Shown piece by piece: positions 18,371 to 26,540 of a stretch of 64,000 nt of DNA. The position numbers were made by a program, and so were the translations under genes. The notes beneath the pieces were generated by a model that did not search any database, was not told the DNA's origin, and saw only the letters and a program-made list of their open reading frames with translations. The stretch is from positions 4,092,001 through 4,156,000 of the forward strand of contig NZ_CP107819.1 in assembly GCF_036346295.1 (NCBI RefSeq). The letters are read 5' to 3'. Position 1 is the first letter of the stretch, and each line of letters starts with the position of its first letter. The DNA is from Streptomyces sp. NBC_00536. GTDB taxonomy: Bacteria; Actinomycetota; Actinomycetes; Streptomycetales; Streptomycetaceae.

Positions 18371-19968
18371 CCCCCGCCGACGCCACCGACGCCGAACGCG
18401 CCCTGGACGAAGCACTGGCCGCGCTCACCGGCCCCGCCCCCGTGACCTCGCGCCATGCCGCCCCGGTCCCGGCCGGGGCCGCCGGATGCGGAGCGGGACC
18501 GGCCGCCGACCCGGCACACGCCGACCCGGGCGGTACGGGCCCGGGCCCGGCCGCCGACGCCACCGCGGCACCCGCCGCCCCGGTGCCGGACGCCGGGCTG
18601 CCGGACGCCGTGGCGGCGGACAGCCCGGAGCCGGATGCGGAGAAGCCTGTCGGTGGCGTGGCCCGCGGCAGCCTGGAGCGGGACGTCGACGAGGCGCTCG
18701 CCCTGGTCAGCCGTACCCCGAAGGGCAAGGGCGGCGGCGGGCACCGCGCGGCGGCCTGGTCCCGGGCCGCGGAGACCGCGGCCCGGGCCGGTGCCCTCGC
18801 CCCCGTCGACACCCACCACGTCCCGCTCGCCGACGCCCTCGGCGAGGTCCTCGTGACCCCGCTGGACGCGCTGACCGACCTGCCGTCCTTCGACACCTCC
18901 GCCATGGACGGCTGGGCCGTGTCCGGCCCCGGCCCCTGGACGGTGCGGCTCGGCGGCGGGGTCCTGGCGGGCTCCGACCGGCCGCAGCCCCTCGCCTGCG
19001 GTGAGGCCGTACGGATCGCCACCGGGGCCCGGGTCCCCGCCGACACCACCGCCGTGATCCGCAGCGAGCACGCCCACACCGACGCCGACCCCGGCCGGCT
19101 GCACGCCGACCGCGCCGTGGTCACCGGCCAGGACATCCGCCCGCGCGCCCAGGAGTGCCGCTCCGGCGACCTGCTGCTGCCCGCCGGAGCCCTGGTCACC
19201 CCGGCCGTCCTGGGGCTGGCCGCCGCCGCCGGGTACGACCGGCTCCACACCCGGCCCCGCCCCCGCGTGGAGATCCTGGTGCTGGGCGACGAACTGCTCA
19301 CCGAAGGCCGCCCGCACGACGGGCTGATCCGGGACGCCCTCAGCCCGATGCTCGGCCCCTGGCTCCGCCAGTTCGGCGCCGAGGTCATCGACACCCGCCG
19401 CCTCGGCGACGACCCCGAGGGCGCCGAAGCGCTCTACCGGGCCGTCACCGGTTCCACCGCCGACCTGGTCGTCACCACCGGTGGCACCGCCTCCGGCCCC
19501 GTCGACCACGTCCACCCCGTGCTGGCCCGGGCGGGCGCCGAACTGCTGGTGGACGGGGTCGCCGTACGCCCGGGTCACCCCATGCTGCTGGCCCGGCTCG
19601 CCGACCGCGCCCCCGACCAGAAGGCCGTCCGGCACCTGGTCGGGCTGCCCGGAAACCCGCTGGCCGCCGTCTCCGGCCTGCTCACCCTCGCCGAACCGCT
19701 GCTGCGCGCCCTCGCCGGGCGCCCGCCCCGCCACCACTACACCGTTCCCGTACGCGACGAGGTGCCCGGTCACCCGTACGACACCCGGCTCGTCCCGGTC
19801 CTGCTCACCACCGACCACGCGGTGCCGCTGCACTACAACGGTCCGGCGATGCTGCGCGGGATCGCGGCCGCGGACGCGCTGATCGTCGTACCGCCGGGCG
19901 GGGTACGGGCCGGACAGGACGTGGAGGTCCTCGACCTGCCCTGGGCGACAGGGGGATGTTTCACGTGA
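18367..19968 (+). CDS. moeA: Molybdopterin molybdotransferase MoeA with long N-terminal extension
   Basis: The 533-aa protein carries the MoeA core from about residue 131. Motifs are FDTSAMDGWAVSG near 176, then AVRIATGARVPADTTAVI, VEILVLGDELLTEG, TGGTASGPVDHVHPVL (molybdopterin binding) and HLVGLPGNPLAAV. It inserts molybdate into adenylated molybdopterin. The first 130 residues are an Ala/Pro/Asp-rich extension, absent from most MoeA proteins. It holds two similar short helical stretches (ERALDEALAAL near 10 and ERDVDEALALV near 104). The gene overlaps mobA by 4 bp. Its last three sense codons and stop codon lie inside a parS site. Confidence 0.92.
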   Translation: MTPADATDAERALDEALAALTGPAPVTSRHAAPVPAGAAGCGAGPAADPAHADPGGTGPGPAADATAAPAAPVPDAGLPDAVAADSPEPDAEKPVGGVARGSLERDVDEALALVSRTPKGKGGGGHRAAAWSRAAETAARAGALAPVDTHHVPLADALGEVLVTPLDALTDLPSFDTSAMDGWAVSGPGPWTVRLGGGVLAGSDRPQPLACGEAVRIATGARVPADTTAVIRSEHAHTDADPGRLHADRAVVTGQDIRPRAQECRSGDLLLPAGALVTPAVLGLAAAAGYDRLHTRPRPRVEILVLGDELLTEGRPHDGLIRDALSPMLGPWLRQFGAEVIDTRRLGDDPEGAEALYRAVTGSTADLVVTTGGTASGPVDHVHPVLARAGAELLVDGVAVRPGHPMLLARLADRAPDQKAVRHLVGLPGNPLAAVSGLLTLAEPLLRALAGRPPRHHYTVPVRDEVPGHPYDTRLVPVLLTTDHAVPLHYNGPAMLRGIAAADALIVVPPGGVRAGQDVEVLDLPWATGGCFT

Positions 19969-19972
19969 AACT
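19957..19972. other. parS (ParB-binding) site, one mismatch, inside the moeA stop region
   Basis: TGTTTCACGTGAAACT differs from the Streptomyces parS consensus (TGTTTCACGTGAAACA) only in the last base. It spans the final codons and stop of moeA and one candidate ATG of the channel gene (19956). Clusters of parS around oriC nucleate the ParB segrosome in this genus. Confidence 0.85.
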
Positions 19973-19988
19973 TCACGGCCAGGACGCG

Positions 19989-21053
19989 ATGGCCCGCCAG
20001 GCGGACGAGAAACTCGTCTCCCGCCGGATCAAGCTCCCCAAGCGCGAGGTCACCAAGCCGCTCCGCCAGGTCACCCGACGGCTGTTGATGGCCCTGTTCG
20101 TGCTGGCCCTGACGGTCCTCATCGTCTACATCGACCGCGACGGCTACCACGACAACGCCAACGACAAGGTCGACTTCCTCGACTGCGTCTACTACGCCAC
20201 CGTGACCCTCTCGACCACCGGCTACGGCGACATCGTCCCGTACAGCGACGGCGCGCGGCTGGTCAACGTCCTGCTGATCACGCCCCTGCGCGTGGTGTTC
20301 CTGATCATCCTGGTCGGCACCACTCTCGAAGTCCTCACGGAACGGACCCGGGAGGAGTGGCGGCTGAACCGCTGGAGGAAGAACTTGCGCGAGCACACGG
20401 TCGTCGTCGGCTTCGGCACCAAGGGCCGCTCGGCCCTGCAGACGCTGCTGGCCACCGGCCTCTCCAAGGAGCAGGTGGTGATCGTCGACCCCAGCGCCAA
20501 GGTCATCGACATCGCCAACGCGGAGGGCTTCACCGGCGTGGTCGGGGACGCGACCCGCTCGGACGTCCTGCTGCGCGCCGAACTCCAGAAGGCCCGTCAG
20601 GTGGTCATCGCCACCCAGCGCGACGACACCGCGGTCCTGGTCACCCTGACGGCCCGCCAGCTCAACCGCGGCGCGAAGATCGTGGCCGCGGTGCGCGAGG
20701 AGGAGAACGCGCCGCTGCTGCGCCAGTCGGGCGCGGACGCCGTCATCACGAGCGCGAGCGCGGCCGGGCGGCTGCTGGGCCTGTCGGTGCTCAGCCCGAG
20801 CGCGGGCACCGTGATGGAGGACCTGATCCAGCAGGGCAGCGGCCTCGACCTGATCGAACGGCCCGTCAAGAAGGCGGAGGTCGGCAAGGGGGTCCGGGAG
20901 ACCGAGGACCTGGTGGTCAGCGTGCTGCGCGGGCACCGGCTGCTGGCCTACGACGACCCGCACGCGAGCCCGCTCCAGCCGACGGACCGGGTGATCGCCA
21001 TCGTCCGTGCGACACCGCCCACTTCGCCTCCGGTGATGCTAGGGAGTGTCTGA
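19989..21053 (+). CDS. Two-TM potassium channel with RCK/TrkA-N domain
   Basis: The 354-aa protein has a membrane segment near residues 25-45 (LLMALFVLALTVLIVYI), a pore loop with the K+ selectivity filter TTGYGD and a second membrane segment (VLLITPLRVVFLIILVGTTLEVL). A cytoplasmic RCK domain follows (HTVVVGFGTKGRSALQTLL nucleotide-binding fold; VVGDATRSDVLLRAELQKAR). It should form a ligand-gated K+ channel. I chose the ATG at 19989 (MARQADEK) with AGGA 4 nt upstream. The ATG at 19956 (MFHVKL) is embedded in parS with GGGGG directly abutting it and is less likely. The last four codons and the stop lie inside the long palindromic element at 21038-21207. Confidence 0.92.
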   Translation: MARQADEKLVSRRIKLPKREVTKPLRQVTRRLLMALFVLALTVLIVYIDRDGYHDNANDKVDFLDCVYYATVTLSTTGYGDIVPYSDGARLVNVLLITPLRVVFLIILVGTTLEVLTERTREEWRLNRWRKNLREHTVVVGFGTKGRSALQTLLATGLSKEQVVIVDPSAKVIDIANAEGFTGVVGDATRSDVLLRAELQKARQVVIATQRDDTAVLVTLTARQLNRGAKIVAAVREEENAPLLRQSGADAVITSASAAGRLLGLSVLSPSAGTVMEDLIQQGSGLDLIERPVKKAEVGKGVRETEDLVVSVLRGHRLLAYDDPHASPLQPTDRVIAIVRATPPTSPPVMLGSV

Positions 21054-21207
21054 TGGATCTCCGCGGCGTCGCGACGCCCGGCACGCGCTCTCGCCGCACC
21101 GGCCGAAAGCCCACGTACAACCAGTACGCGGACTCCCGGCCGGCACACCGAGAGCACGCACCGGACGCCGCTCCTTCCCCACGGAGATCCACCAGACACC
21201 CCCTGGC
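21038..21207. mobile_element. MITE-like 170-bp imperfect palindrome
   Basis: The two halves are near-complete inverted copies. The outer arms 21041-21063 and 21182-21204 differ at only two positions, and pairing extends one short step further on each side. The inner arms match well apart from purine/purine and pyrimidine/pyrimidine swaps, down to GTAC (21115-21118)/GTAC (21124-21127) around the loop AACCA. There is no transposase. Compensating changes suggest the folded form is maintained. Short frames through such elements (peptides ending like EIHQTLP) recur in my memory of Streptomyces annotations, so this is probably a dispersed non-autonomous element. It supplies the 3' end of the channel gene and could act as its terminator. 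Confidence 0.7.
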
Positions 21208-21228
21208 CCGCCGAGTAGGCTCCGGCGC

Positions 21229-22212
21229 ATGCATGCGATCACCATCCCGCAGCCTGGCGGCCCCGAGGCCCTGGTCTGGGCCGATGTACCCGATCCGGTG
21301 GCGGCCGAGGGCGAGGTCCTCGTCGAGGTCACGGCCGGCGCCGTGAACCGGGCCGATGTGCTCCAACGGCAGGGCTTCTACGATCCGCCGCCGGGCGCCT
21401 CCCGCTATCCCGGCCTCGAATGCTCCGGCCGGATCATCGCGCTCGGGCCGGGGGTGTCCGGCTGGTCGGTGGGCGACGAGGTGTGCGCGCTGCTCTCGGG
21501 CGGCGGCTACGCGGAGCGCGTCGCCGTCCCGGCGGGCCAGTTGCTGCCCGTCCCGGCGGGCGTGGACCTGGTGGCGGCCGCCGCGCTGCCCGAGGTCGTG
21601 TGCACGGTGTGGTCGAACGTCTTCATGGGCCCGGGCAAGACCCTGCGCGCGGGGGAAACCCTGCTCGTGCACGGCGGTTCCAGCGGCATCGGCACGATGG
21701 CGATCCAGCTGGCGAAGGCGATCGGCGCCCGGGTCGCGGTGACGGCCGGCGGCCCGGAGAAGCTGGCGCGCTGCGCGGAACTGGGCGCGGACATCCTGAT
21801 CGACTACCGCGAGCAGGACTTCGTGACCGAGGTCCGCGAGGCGACCGGCGGCGCCGGGGCCGAGGTGATCCTGGACATCATCGGGGCGAAGTACCTGGCC
21901 CGGAACGTGGACGCGCTCGCGCGGGGCGGCCGCCTCGCCGTCATCGGCCTCCAGGGCGGGGCGAAGGCCGAACTGAACCTCGGCGCGCTGCTCTCGAAGC
22001 GGGCGAGCATCAGTGCGACCTCGCTGCGGGCCCGCCCGCTGGACGAGAAGGCGGCCATCGTCGCGGCCGTCCGCGAGCACGTCTGGCCCCTGATCGGGGA
22101 CTCCCGGGTGCGCCCGGTGGTGCACGCCGCCTATCCGATGCGCGAGGCCGCCGAGGCCCACCGGGTCATGGAGTCCAGCGCCCACGTGGGCAAACTCCTG
22201 CTGACCCGCTGA
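21229..22212 (+). CDS. NAD(P)H-quinone oxidoreductase, zeta-crystallin/PIG3 type
   Basis: The 327-aa protein is a zinc-free medium-chain reductase. It opens MHAITIPQPGGPEALVWADV, has NRADVLQRQGFYDPPPGASRYPGLECSG, and carries the cofactor fold LVHGGSSGIGTMAIQLAKAIGARV. It lacks the catalytic zinc cysteines of alcohol dehydrogenases. It probably reduces quinones or related enones with NADPH. The ATG at 21229 is the family start. It lies 22 bp downstream of the palindromic element and converges with the second bkd operon. Confidence 0.88.
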   Translation: MHAITIPQPGGPEALVWADVPDPVAAEGEVLVEVTAGAVNRADVLQRQGFYDPPPGASRYPGLECSGRIIALGPGVSGWSVGDEVCALLSGGGYAERVAVPAGQLLPVPAGVDLVAAAALPEVVCTVWSNVFMGPGKTLRAGETLLVHGGSSGIGTMAIQLAKAIGARVAVTAGGPEKLARCAELGADILIDYREQDFVTEVREATGGAGAEVILDIIGAKYLARNVDALARGGRLAVIGLQGGAKAELNLGALLSKRASISATSLRARPLDEKAAIVAAVREHVWPLIGDSRVRPVVHAAYPMREAAEAHRVMESSAHVGKLLLTR

Positions 22213-22242
22213 GCCCCGGCGGCGGTGGCGTTGGCGGTGTCG

Positions 22243-23589
22243 CTACAGACCCCGCAGCAGGACCGCCGGAGACTCCACGCAGTCGGCGACGTACCGCAGG
22301 AAGCCGCCCGCCGCACCGCCGTCGCACACCCGGTGGTCGAAGGTGAGGGAGAGCTGTACGACCTTGCGCACCGCCAGCTCGCCCTCGTGCACCCACGGCT
22401 TCGGGATGATCCGGCCCACGCCGAGCATCGCCGCCTCCGGGTGGTTGATGATCGGCGTGGAGCCGTCCACCCCGAACACGCCGTAGTTGTTCAGCGTGAA
22501 GGTGCCGCCGGTCAGGTCGGAGGGGGCCAGCTTCCCGGCCCGGGCCAGCTCGGTCAGCCGCCCGAACTCGGCGGACAGCGCCTCCGCGTTCATCGCCTGC
22601 GCGTCCCTGACCACCGGGACCATCAGTCCCCGCTCGGTCTGGGCCGCGAAGCCCAGGTTCACCGAGGTGAGCCGGACGATCTCGTTCGCCTCCAGGTCCA
22701 CCCGGGAGTTCAGCTCCGGATGGCGGGCGAGCGCGGCCGTGCAGATCCGGGCCAGCAGGGCCAGTACCGAGATCTTCGGCCCGCCCACGGCGTTCATCGC
22801 GGCCCGGGCCGCCATCAGCTCGGTGGCGTCCGCGTCCACCCAGCAGGTGGCGTCGGGAATCTCCCGGCGGCTGCGCGAGAGCTTCTCGGCGACGGCCCCG
22901 CGCAGACCCTTGAGCGGAATCCGCTCCCCCGCGGGAGAGCCGACGGAGCCCGCGGAGGGACGTACGGACGTCACGCCCGCCGCCGGGGCCGCGACCGGCT
23001 CCGGCGCCCGCAGCGCCGCCTCCACGTCCGCGCGCAGGATCAGCCCCTCGGGCCCCGATCCGTTCAGGGCGCGCAGGTCGACCCCGTTGTCCCGGGCCAG
23101 CTTGCGCACCAGGGGCGAGATCACCGCGACCGGCCCGACGGGCACGGGAGCGACGGCGACGGGCACCGGAGCGACGGCCACCGGGGCCGCCGGGGCGGCC
23201 CGGGTTACGGGCGTCGCCGCCGGGCGGATCCGGCGCCGACGCGCCGGGCGCGAGTGGTCCGTCCCGTATCCGACCAGCACGTTCCCCGATCCCGACGCGG
23301 ACTCCGTTTCCGGCTCCGCCTCGGCAGGGGCCGGCGCGGTGCCCGTGCCGACCGCCACGGTGATCAGCGGTGCGCCCACGGGCAGTTCGCTGCCCTCCTC
23401 ACCGAACCGGGCGGTGACCACGCCCCCGTACGGGCAGGGCACCTCGACCATCGCCTTGGCCGTCTCGACCTCGACGACCACCTGGTCCACGGCGACCACG
23501 TCGCCCACGGCGACCAGCCAGCGCACGATCTCGGCCTCGGTCAGTCCCTCACCGAGGTCGGGCAGCTTGAACTCCATCACCTGGGCCAT
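22243..23589 (-). CDS. bkdC: Branched-chain 2-oxoacid dehydrogenase E2, operon 2
   Basis: The 448-aa E2 has an N-terminal lipoyl domain with the modified lysine in EVETAKAMVEV (about K45), a flexible linker and a subunit-binding domain (VRKLARDNGVDLRALNGSG). The acyltransferase core has its active-site motif as LTFDHRVCDGG (His about 418). It is shorter than the operon 1 copy, mainly in the linker. The ATG at 23589 shares one base with the E1 beta stop codon (TGATG), so the two are coupled. An ATG at 23577 (MEFKLPDLGEG) is a possible internal start. Again no E3 gene is nearby, so both complexes must borrow E3 from elsewhere. Confidence 0.92.
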   Translation of the reverse strand: MAQVMEFKLPDLGEGLTEAEIVRWLVAVGDVVAVDQVVVEVETAKAMVEVPCPYGGVVTARFGEEGSELPVGAPLITVAVGTGTAPAPAEAEPETESASGSGNVLVGYGTDHSRPARRRRIRPAATPVTRAAPAAPVAVAPVPVAVAPVPVGPVAVISPLVRKLARDNGVDLRALNGSGPEGLILRADVEAALRAPEPVAAPAAGVTSVRPSAGSVGSPAGERIPLKGLRGAVAEKLSRSRREIPDATCWVDADATELMAARAAMNAVGGPKISVLALLARICTAALARHPELNSRVDLEANEIVRLTSVNLGFAAQTERGLMVPVVRDAQAMNAEALSAEFGRLTELARAGKLAPSDLTGGTFTLNNYGVFGVDGSTPIINHPEAAMLGVGRIIPKPWVHEGELAVRKVVQLSLTFDHRVCDGGAAGGFLRYVADCVESPAVLLRGL

Positions 23590-24611
23590 CAGTTCTCCCA
23601 CTGCAGGCGAGCCACGGTGTCCAGGATCCGGTCCACGCCGGGCAGGTGGTGCTTCTCCAGCATCGGCGGCGGATACGGGATGTCGAATCCCGTCACCCGC
23701 AGCACCGGCGCCTCCAGGTGGTGGAAGCAGCGCTCCATGATCCGCGCCGCGATCTCCGCACCGGGGCCGCCGAAGCCGTTCGCCTCGTGGACCACCACCG
23801 CGCGTCCGGTCCGGCGCACCGCCGCGACCACCGTCTCCTCGTCGAAGGGCACCAGCGAGCGCAGGTCCAGCACTTCCAGGTCCCAGCCCTCCTCGCGGGC
23901 CGCCTCGGCCGCCTCCAGGCAGACCGGCAGCGAGGGCCCGTAGGTGATCAGGGTGGCGCTCGTGCCCGCCCGGCGGACCAGCGCCTTGCCGATGCCGGGG
24001 ACCGCCGTGGGCGCCTCGGGCGACCAGTCGGCCTTCGACCAGTACAGCCGCTTGGGCTCCAGGAAGATCACCGGGTCGTCGCTGGCGATCGCCGCCCGCA
24101 TCAGCCCGTACGCGTCCTCCACGGTCGCCGGGGTCACCACGTGCAGCCCCGGGGTGGCCAGGTAGTACGCCTCGGAGGAGTCGCTGTGGTGCTCGACCCC
24201 GCCGATGCCGCCGCCGTAGGGCACCCGGATGGTGATCGGCATCGGCATCGCACCGCGCGTGCGGTTGCGCATCCGCGACACGTGCGAGATCAGCTGCTCG
24301 AACGCCGGGTAGGCGAAGGCGTCGAACTGCATCTCGACCACCGGCCGCAGCCCGTACATCGCCATGCCCACCGCGGCGCCCAGGATCCCTGCCTCCGCGA
24401 GCGGGGTGTCCGTACAGCGGTCCTCGCCGAACTCCTTCACGAGGCCGTCCGTGATCCGGAAGACCCCGCCCAGCGCGCCGACGTCCTCGCCCATGACGTG
24501 CACGGTCGGATCCTCGGCCATCGCGTCGCGCAGCGCCCGGTTCAGGGCCTGCGCCATGGTCGCGGGCTTCGCCGCCGCCTTGCTCACCGGCTTCGCCGCC
24601 ACCGTGGTCAT
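23589..24611 (-). CDS. bkdB: Branched-chain 2-oxoacid dehydrogenase E1 beta subunit, operon 2
   Basis: The 340-aa subunit carries the same landmarks as its operon 1 paralogue: ALNRALRDAMAEDPTVHVMGEDVGALGGVFRITDGL (read in two parts), PYGGGIGGVEHHSDSSEAYY, VIFLEPKRLYWSK and DLRSLVPFDEE. A Lys/Ala/Pro-rich extension of about 18 residues precedes the conserved domain. Its ATG overlaps the E1 alpha stop (ATGA). With E1 alpha it decarboxylates branched-chain 2-oxoacids from valine, leucine and isoleucine. Confidence 0.92.
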   Translation of the reverse strand: MTTVAAKPVSKAAAKPATMAQALNRALRDAMAEDPTVHVMGEDVGALGGVFRITDGLVKEFGEDRCTDTPLAEAGILGAAVGMAMYGLRPVVEMQFDAFAYPAFEQLISHVSRMRNRTRGAMPMPITIRVPYGGGIGGVEHHSDSSEAYYLATPGLHVVTPATVEDAYGLMRAAIASDDPVIFLEPKRLYWSKADWSPEAPTAVPGIGKALVRRAGTSATLITYGPSLPVCLEAAEAAREEGWDLEVLDLRSLVPFDEETVVAAVRRTGRAVVVHEANGFGGPGAEIAARIMERCFHHLEAPVLRVTGFDIPYPPPMLEKHHLPGVDRILDTVARLQWEN

Positions 24612-25744
24612 CCTTCGGCCCCCGCTTCCAGTTCGGCGCGCAGCAGCGCGGCCTGCTCCCGCAGCCGGTCGGTCTGCTCCGCGTAGACGTGCGCGAAGAG
24701 GTCCATCGGGTCGAGGACCGGATCGGCGTTCATTCCCTCGCGCAGCGCCGCCGCCATCACCTCGGCCGCGTCCTTGGCCTGCTGGATGCCCTCGGCGTCC
24801 AGCAGACCGCGGGCGGTCAGCTCGCGCTCCAGCAGCTCCACCGGGTCGTGCGCCTTCCAGGCCGCCACCTCGGAGTCCTCCCGGTAGCGGGTGGCGTCGT
24901 CGGCGTTGGTGTGCGCTTCCATCCGGTACGTGACGGCCTCGACCAGGGTCGGACCGCCGCCCGCGCGGGCCCTGCGGACCGCCTCGGACAGCACCTCGTG
25001 AACGGCGGCGATGTCGTTGCCGTCGACCAGCCGGCCCGGCATCCCGTACCCGACGGCCTTGTGGGCCAGGGTCGGGGCGGCCGTCTGCTTGGCGAGCGGG
25101 ACGGAGATCGCGAAGCCGTTGTTCTGGACGAGGAAGACGACCGGGGCCTTCCAGACGGCCGCGAAGTTCAGCGCCTCGTGGAAGTCGCCCTCGCTGGTGC
25201 CGCCGTCGCCGACCATGGCCAGCGCCACGACGTCGTCACCGCGCAGCCGCGCCGCGTGCGCCAGGCCGACCGCGTGCGGCAGCTGGGTGGCGAGCGGGGT
25301 GCACAGCGGGGCTATCCGGTGCTCGCGCGGGTCATACCCGGTGTGCCAGTCGCCGCGCAGCAGCGTCAGCGCCTGGACCGGGTCCAGCCCGCGGGCCACG
25401 GCCGCGAGGGTGTCGCGGTAGCTGGGGAAGAGCCAGTCCCGCTCCTCCAGGACCAGCGCGGCCGCGATCTCGCAGGCCTCCTGGCCCACGGTGGACGGGT
25501 ACACCGCGAGCCGGCCCTGCCGGGTCAGCGCGGTGGCCTGGGCGTTGTAGCGGCGTCCGCGCACCAGCTCGGCGTAGCACCGGCGCATCAGCTCCGGGTC
25601 GAGCTTCTCCGCCGCCGGGGTGCCCAGCACCCGGTACGGCTCGGGGTCCGGGAGCAGCGGGGCGGCATCCGTACGGGGCCTCCAGGCGGGCGGCGGGGTG
25701 GGACGGTGGGACGCACCGGCACCGGGCAGCTCTTGGACCGTCAT
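24608..25744 (-). CDS. bkdA: Branched-chain 2-oxoacid dehydrogenase E1 alpha subunit, operon 2
   Basis: The 378-aa subunit has the thiamine-diphosphate motif GDGGTSEGD with QNN about 20 residues later, STVGQEACEIAAAL and LFPSYRDT. I chose the ATG at 25744 because AGGAGG lies 11 nt upstream. The GTG at 25756 directly abuts that site and is less likely. It heads the second bkd operon, divergent from the Lrp-type regulator gene bkdR. The 178-bp gap holds two palindromes and a TetR-type operator shared with the phenylacetate genes. Confidence 0.92.
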   Translation of the reverse strand: MTVQELPGAGASHRPTPPPAWRPRTDAAPLLPDPEPYRVLGTPAAEKLDPELMRRCYAELVRGRRYNAQATALTRQGRLAVYPSTVGQEACEIAAALVLEERDWLFPSYRDTLAAVARGLDPVQALTLLRGDWHTGYDPREHRIAPLCTPLATQLPHAVGLAHAARLRGDDVVALAMVGDGGTSEGDFHEALNFAAVWKAPVVFLVQNNGFAISVPLAKQTAAPTLAHKAVGYGMPGRLVDGNDIAAVHEVLSEAVRRARAGGGPTLVEAVTYRMEAHTNADDATRYREDSEVAAWKAHDPVELLERELTARGLLDAEGIQQAKDAAEVMAAALREGMNADPVLDPMDLFAHVYAEQTDRLREQAALLRAELEAGAEG

Positions 25745-25791
25745 GGCGGCGTACACCTCCTCGTGGGAAGCGGGCAGGGAGGACCCCGGGT

Positions 25792-25805
25792 GTGAGGCGC
25801 CTCAC
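25792..25805. promoter_or_regulatory. Perfect 14-bp palindrome near the bkdA2 start
   Basis: GTGAGGCGCCTCAC is a perfect palindrome located 48-61 bp upstream of the bkdA2 ATG, just downstream of its candidate -10 element. It could be an operator or a 5'-UTR hairpin. Confidence 0.5.
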
Positions 25806-25832
25806 CTACCGATTGTTCGGTTTGCCGCGCAA
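25803..25832 (-). promoter_or_regulatory. bkdA2 promoter region with TetR-type operator and BkdR-like palindrome
   Basis: ACCGATTGTTCGGT (25808-25821) has the same perfect arms (ACCGA/TCGGT) as the two operators before the paa genes and differs from them only in the 4-bp spacer. It lies between a minus-strand TTGCGC (25826-25831) and TAGGTG (25803-25808) that could be -35 and -10 elements. Overlapping it is TTGC-CGC-GCAA (25822-25832), a short palindrome of the kind Lrp/AsnC proteins bind, and thus a candidate BkdR site. Confidence 0.6.
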
Positions 25833-25922
25833 TTTGGCTACAGGCAGCTCCAGGCTGTGGACAAAGTGGCGCCGGGGCCCTGGGATGGATGCAGGACGTC
25901 CAGAAGAGGGAGGCATCGGGCA

Positions 25923-26516
25923 ATGCCGGATGAACAAATGGCCGGACCGGGCTGCGCACCGGCCGCCCCGGGGGGCCCCGTGCCCCCGACGGCGCAGCCC
26001 GCCACGCCCGCCACCGCGCAGCCCGCGGCGGCGCCACGCCCCCTGGACCCGATCGACCGGTCGATCCTGCGACTGCTCCAATCGGACGGCCGCGCCTCGA
26101 TACGGTCGGTGGCCGAGCAGGTCCACGTCTCGCGCGCGAACGCCTACGCGCGGATCAACCGGCTGATCGACGACGGGGTCATCCGGGGGTTCACGGCCCG
26201 CGTGAACCACGAACGCGCAGGTCAGGGCGCCTCCGCCTATATCACGCTCAAGATCGTCCAGAATTCCTGGCGGACCGTCCGCGAGCAGCTGCGCGAGCTG
26301 CCGGGGGCCGTCCACATCGCGCTGGTCAGCGGGGACTTCGATGTGCTCCTGCTGGTCCACACGCCCGACAACCGCACCCTGCGCGAGTTGGTCCTGACCC
26401 GGCTCCAGTCCATCCCCGAGGTGCTCTCGACCCGCACCCTGCTGGTGTTCGAGGAAACGGATCTGCTGGCCCCGGGCACGGACCACGACGGCCCGGCCCT
26501 CACCCCGGAGGAGTGA
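25923..26516 (+). CDS. bkdR: Lrp/AsnC-family regulator BkdR
   Basis: The 197-aa protein has an Ala/Pro-rich N-terminal extension of about 38 residues, then the AsnC helix-turn-helix (LDPIDRSILRLLQSDGRAS, VSRANAYARINRLIDDGVIRGF). A RAM ligand-binding domain follows (ASAYITLKIV, REQLRELPGAVHIALVSGDFDVLLLVH, EVLSTRTLLVFEE). Its divergent position beside the bkdA-B-C genes matches the known BkdR arrangement, where branched-chain amino acids modulate bkd expression. The ATG at 25923 has GGGAGG 9 nt upstream. Its stop codon lies inside a long hairpin shared with the convergent TetR gene. Confidence 0.9.
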   Translation: MPDEQMAGPGCAPAAPGGPVPPTAQPATPATAQPAAAPRPLDPIDRSILRLLQSDGRASIRSVAEQVHVSRANAYARINRLIDDGVIRGFTARVNHERAGQGASAYITLKIVQNSWRTVREQLRELPGAVHIALVSGDFDVLLLVHTPDNRTLRELVLTRLQSIPEVLSTRTLLVFEETDLLAPGTDHDGPALTPEE

Positions 26517-26527
26517 GGGCCGGGCCG
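26489..26527. terminator. Bidirectional terminator overlapping the bkdR stop codon
   Basis: Positions 26489-26503 and 26513-26527 form a perfect 15-bp GC-rich stem with a 9-nt loop. The stem includes the bkdR TGA. It lies 14 bp from the convergent TetR gene end, so it probably stops transcription from both sides. Confidence 0.75.
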
Positions 26528-26540
26528 GAGGCCGTACCGC

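Noticed and set aside
21046..21228. The open frame extending the quinone oxidoreductase upstream through the palindrome
   Set aside because: The family start is MHAITIPQPGG at 21229. The upstream part is only translation of the palindromic element.
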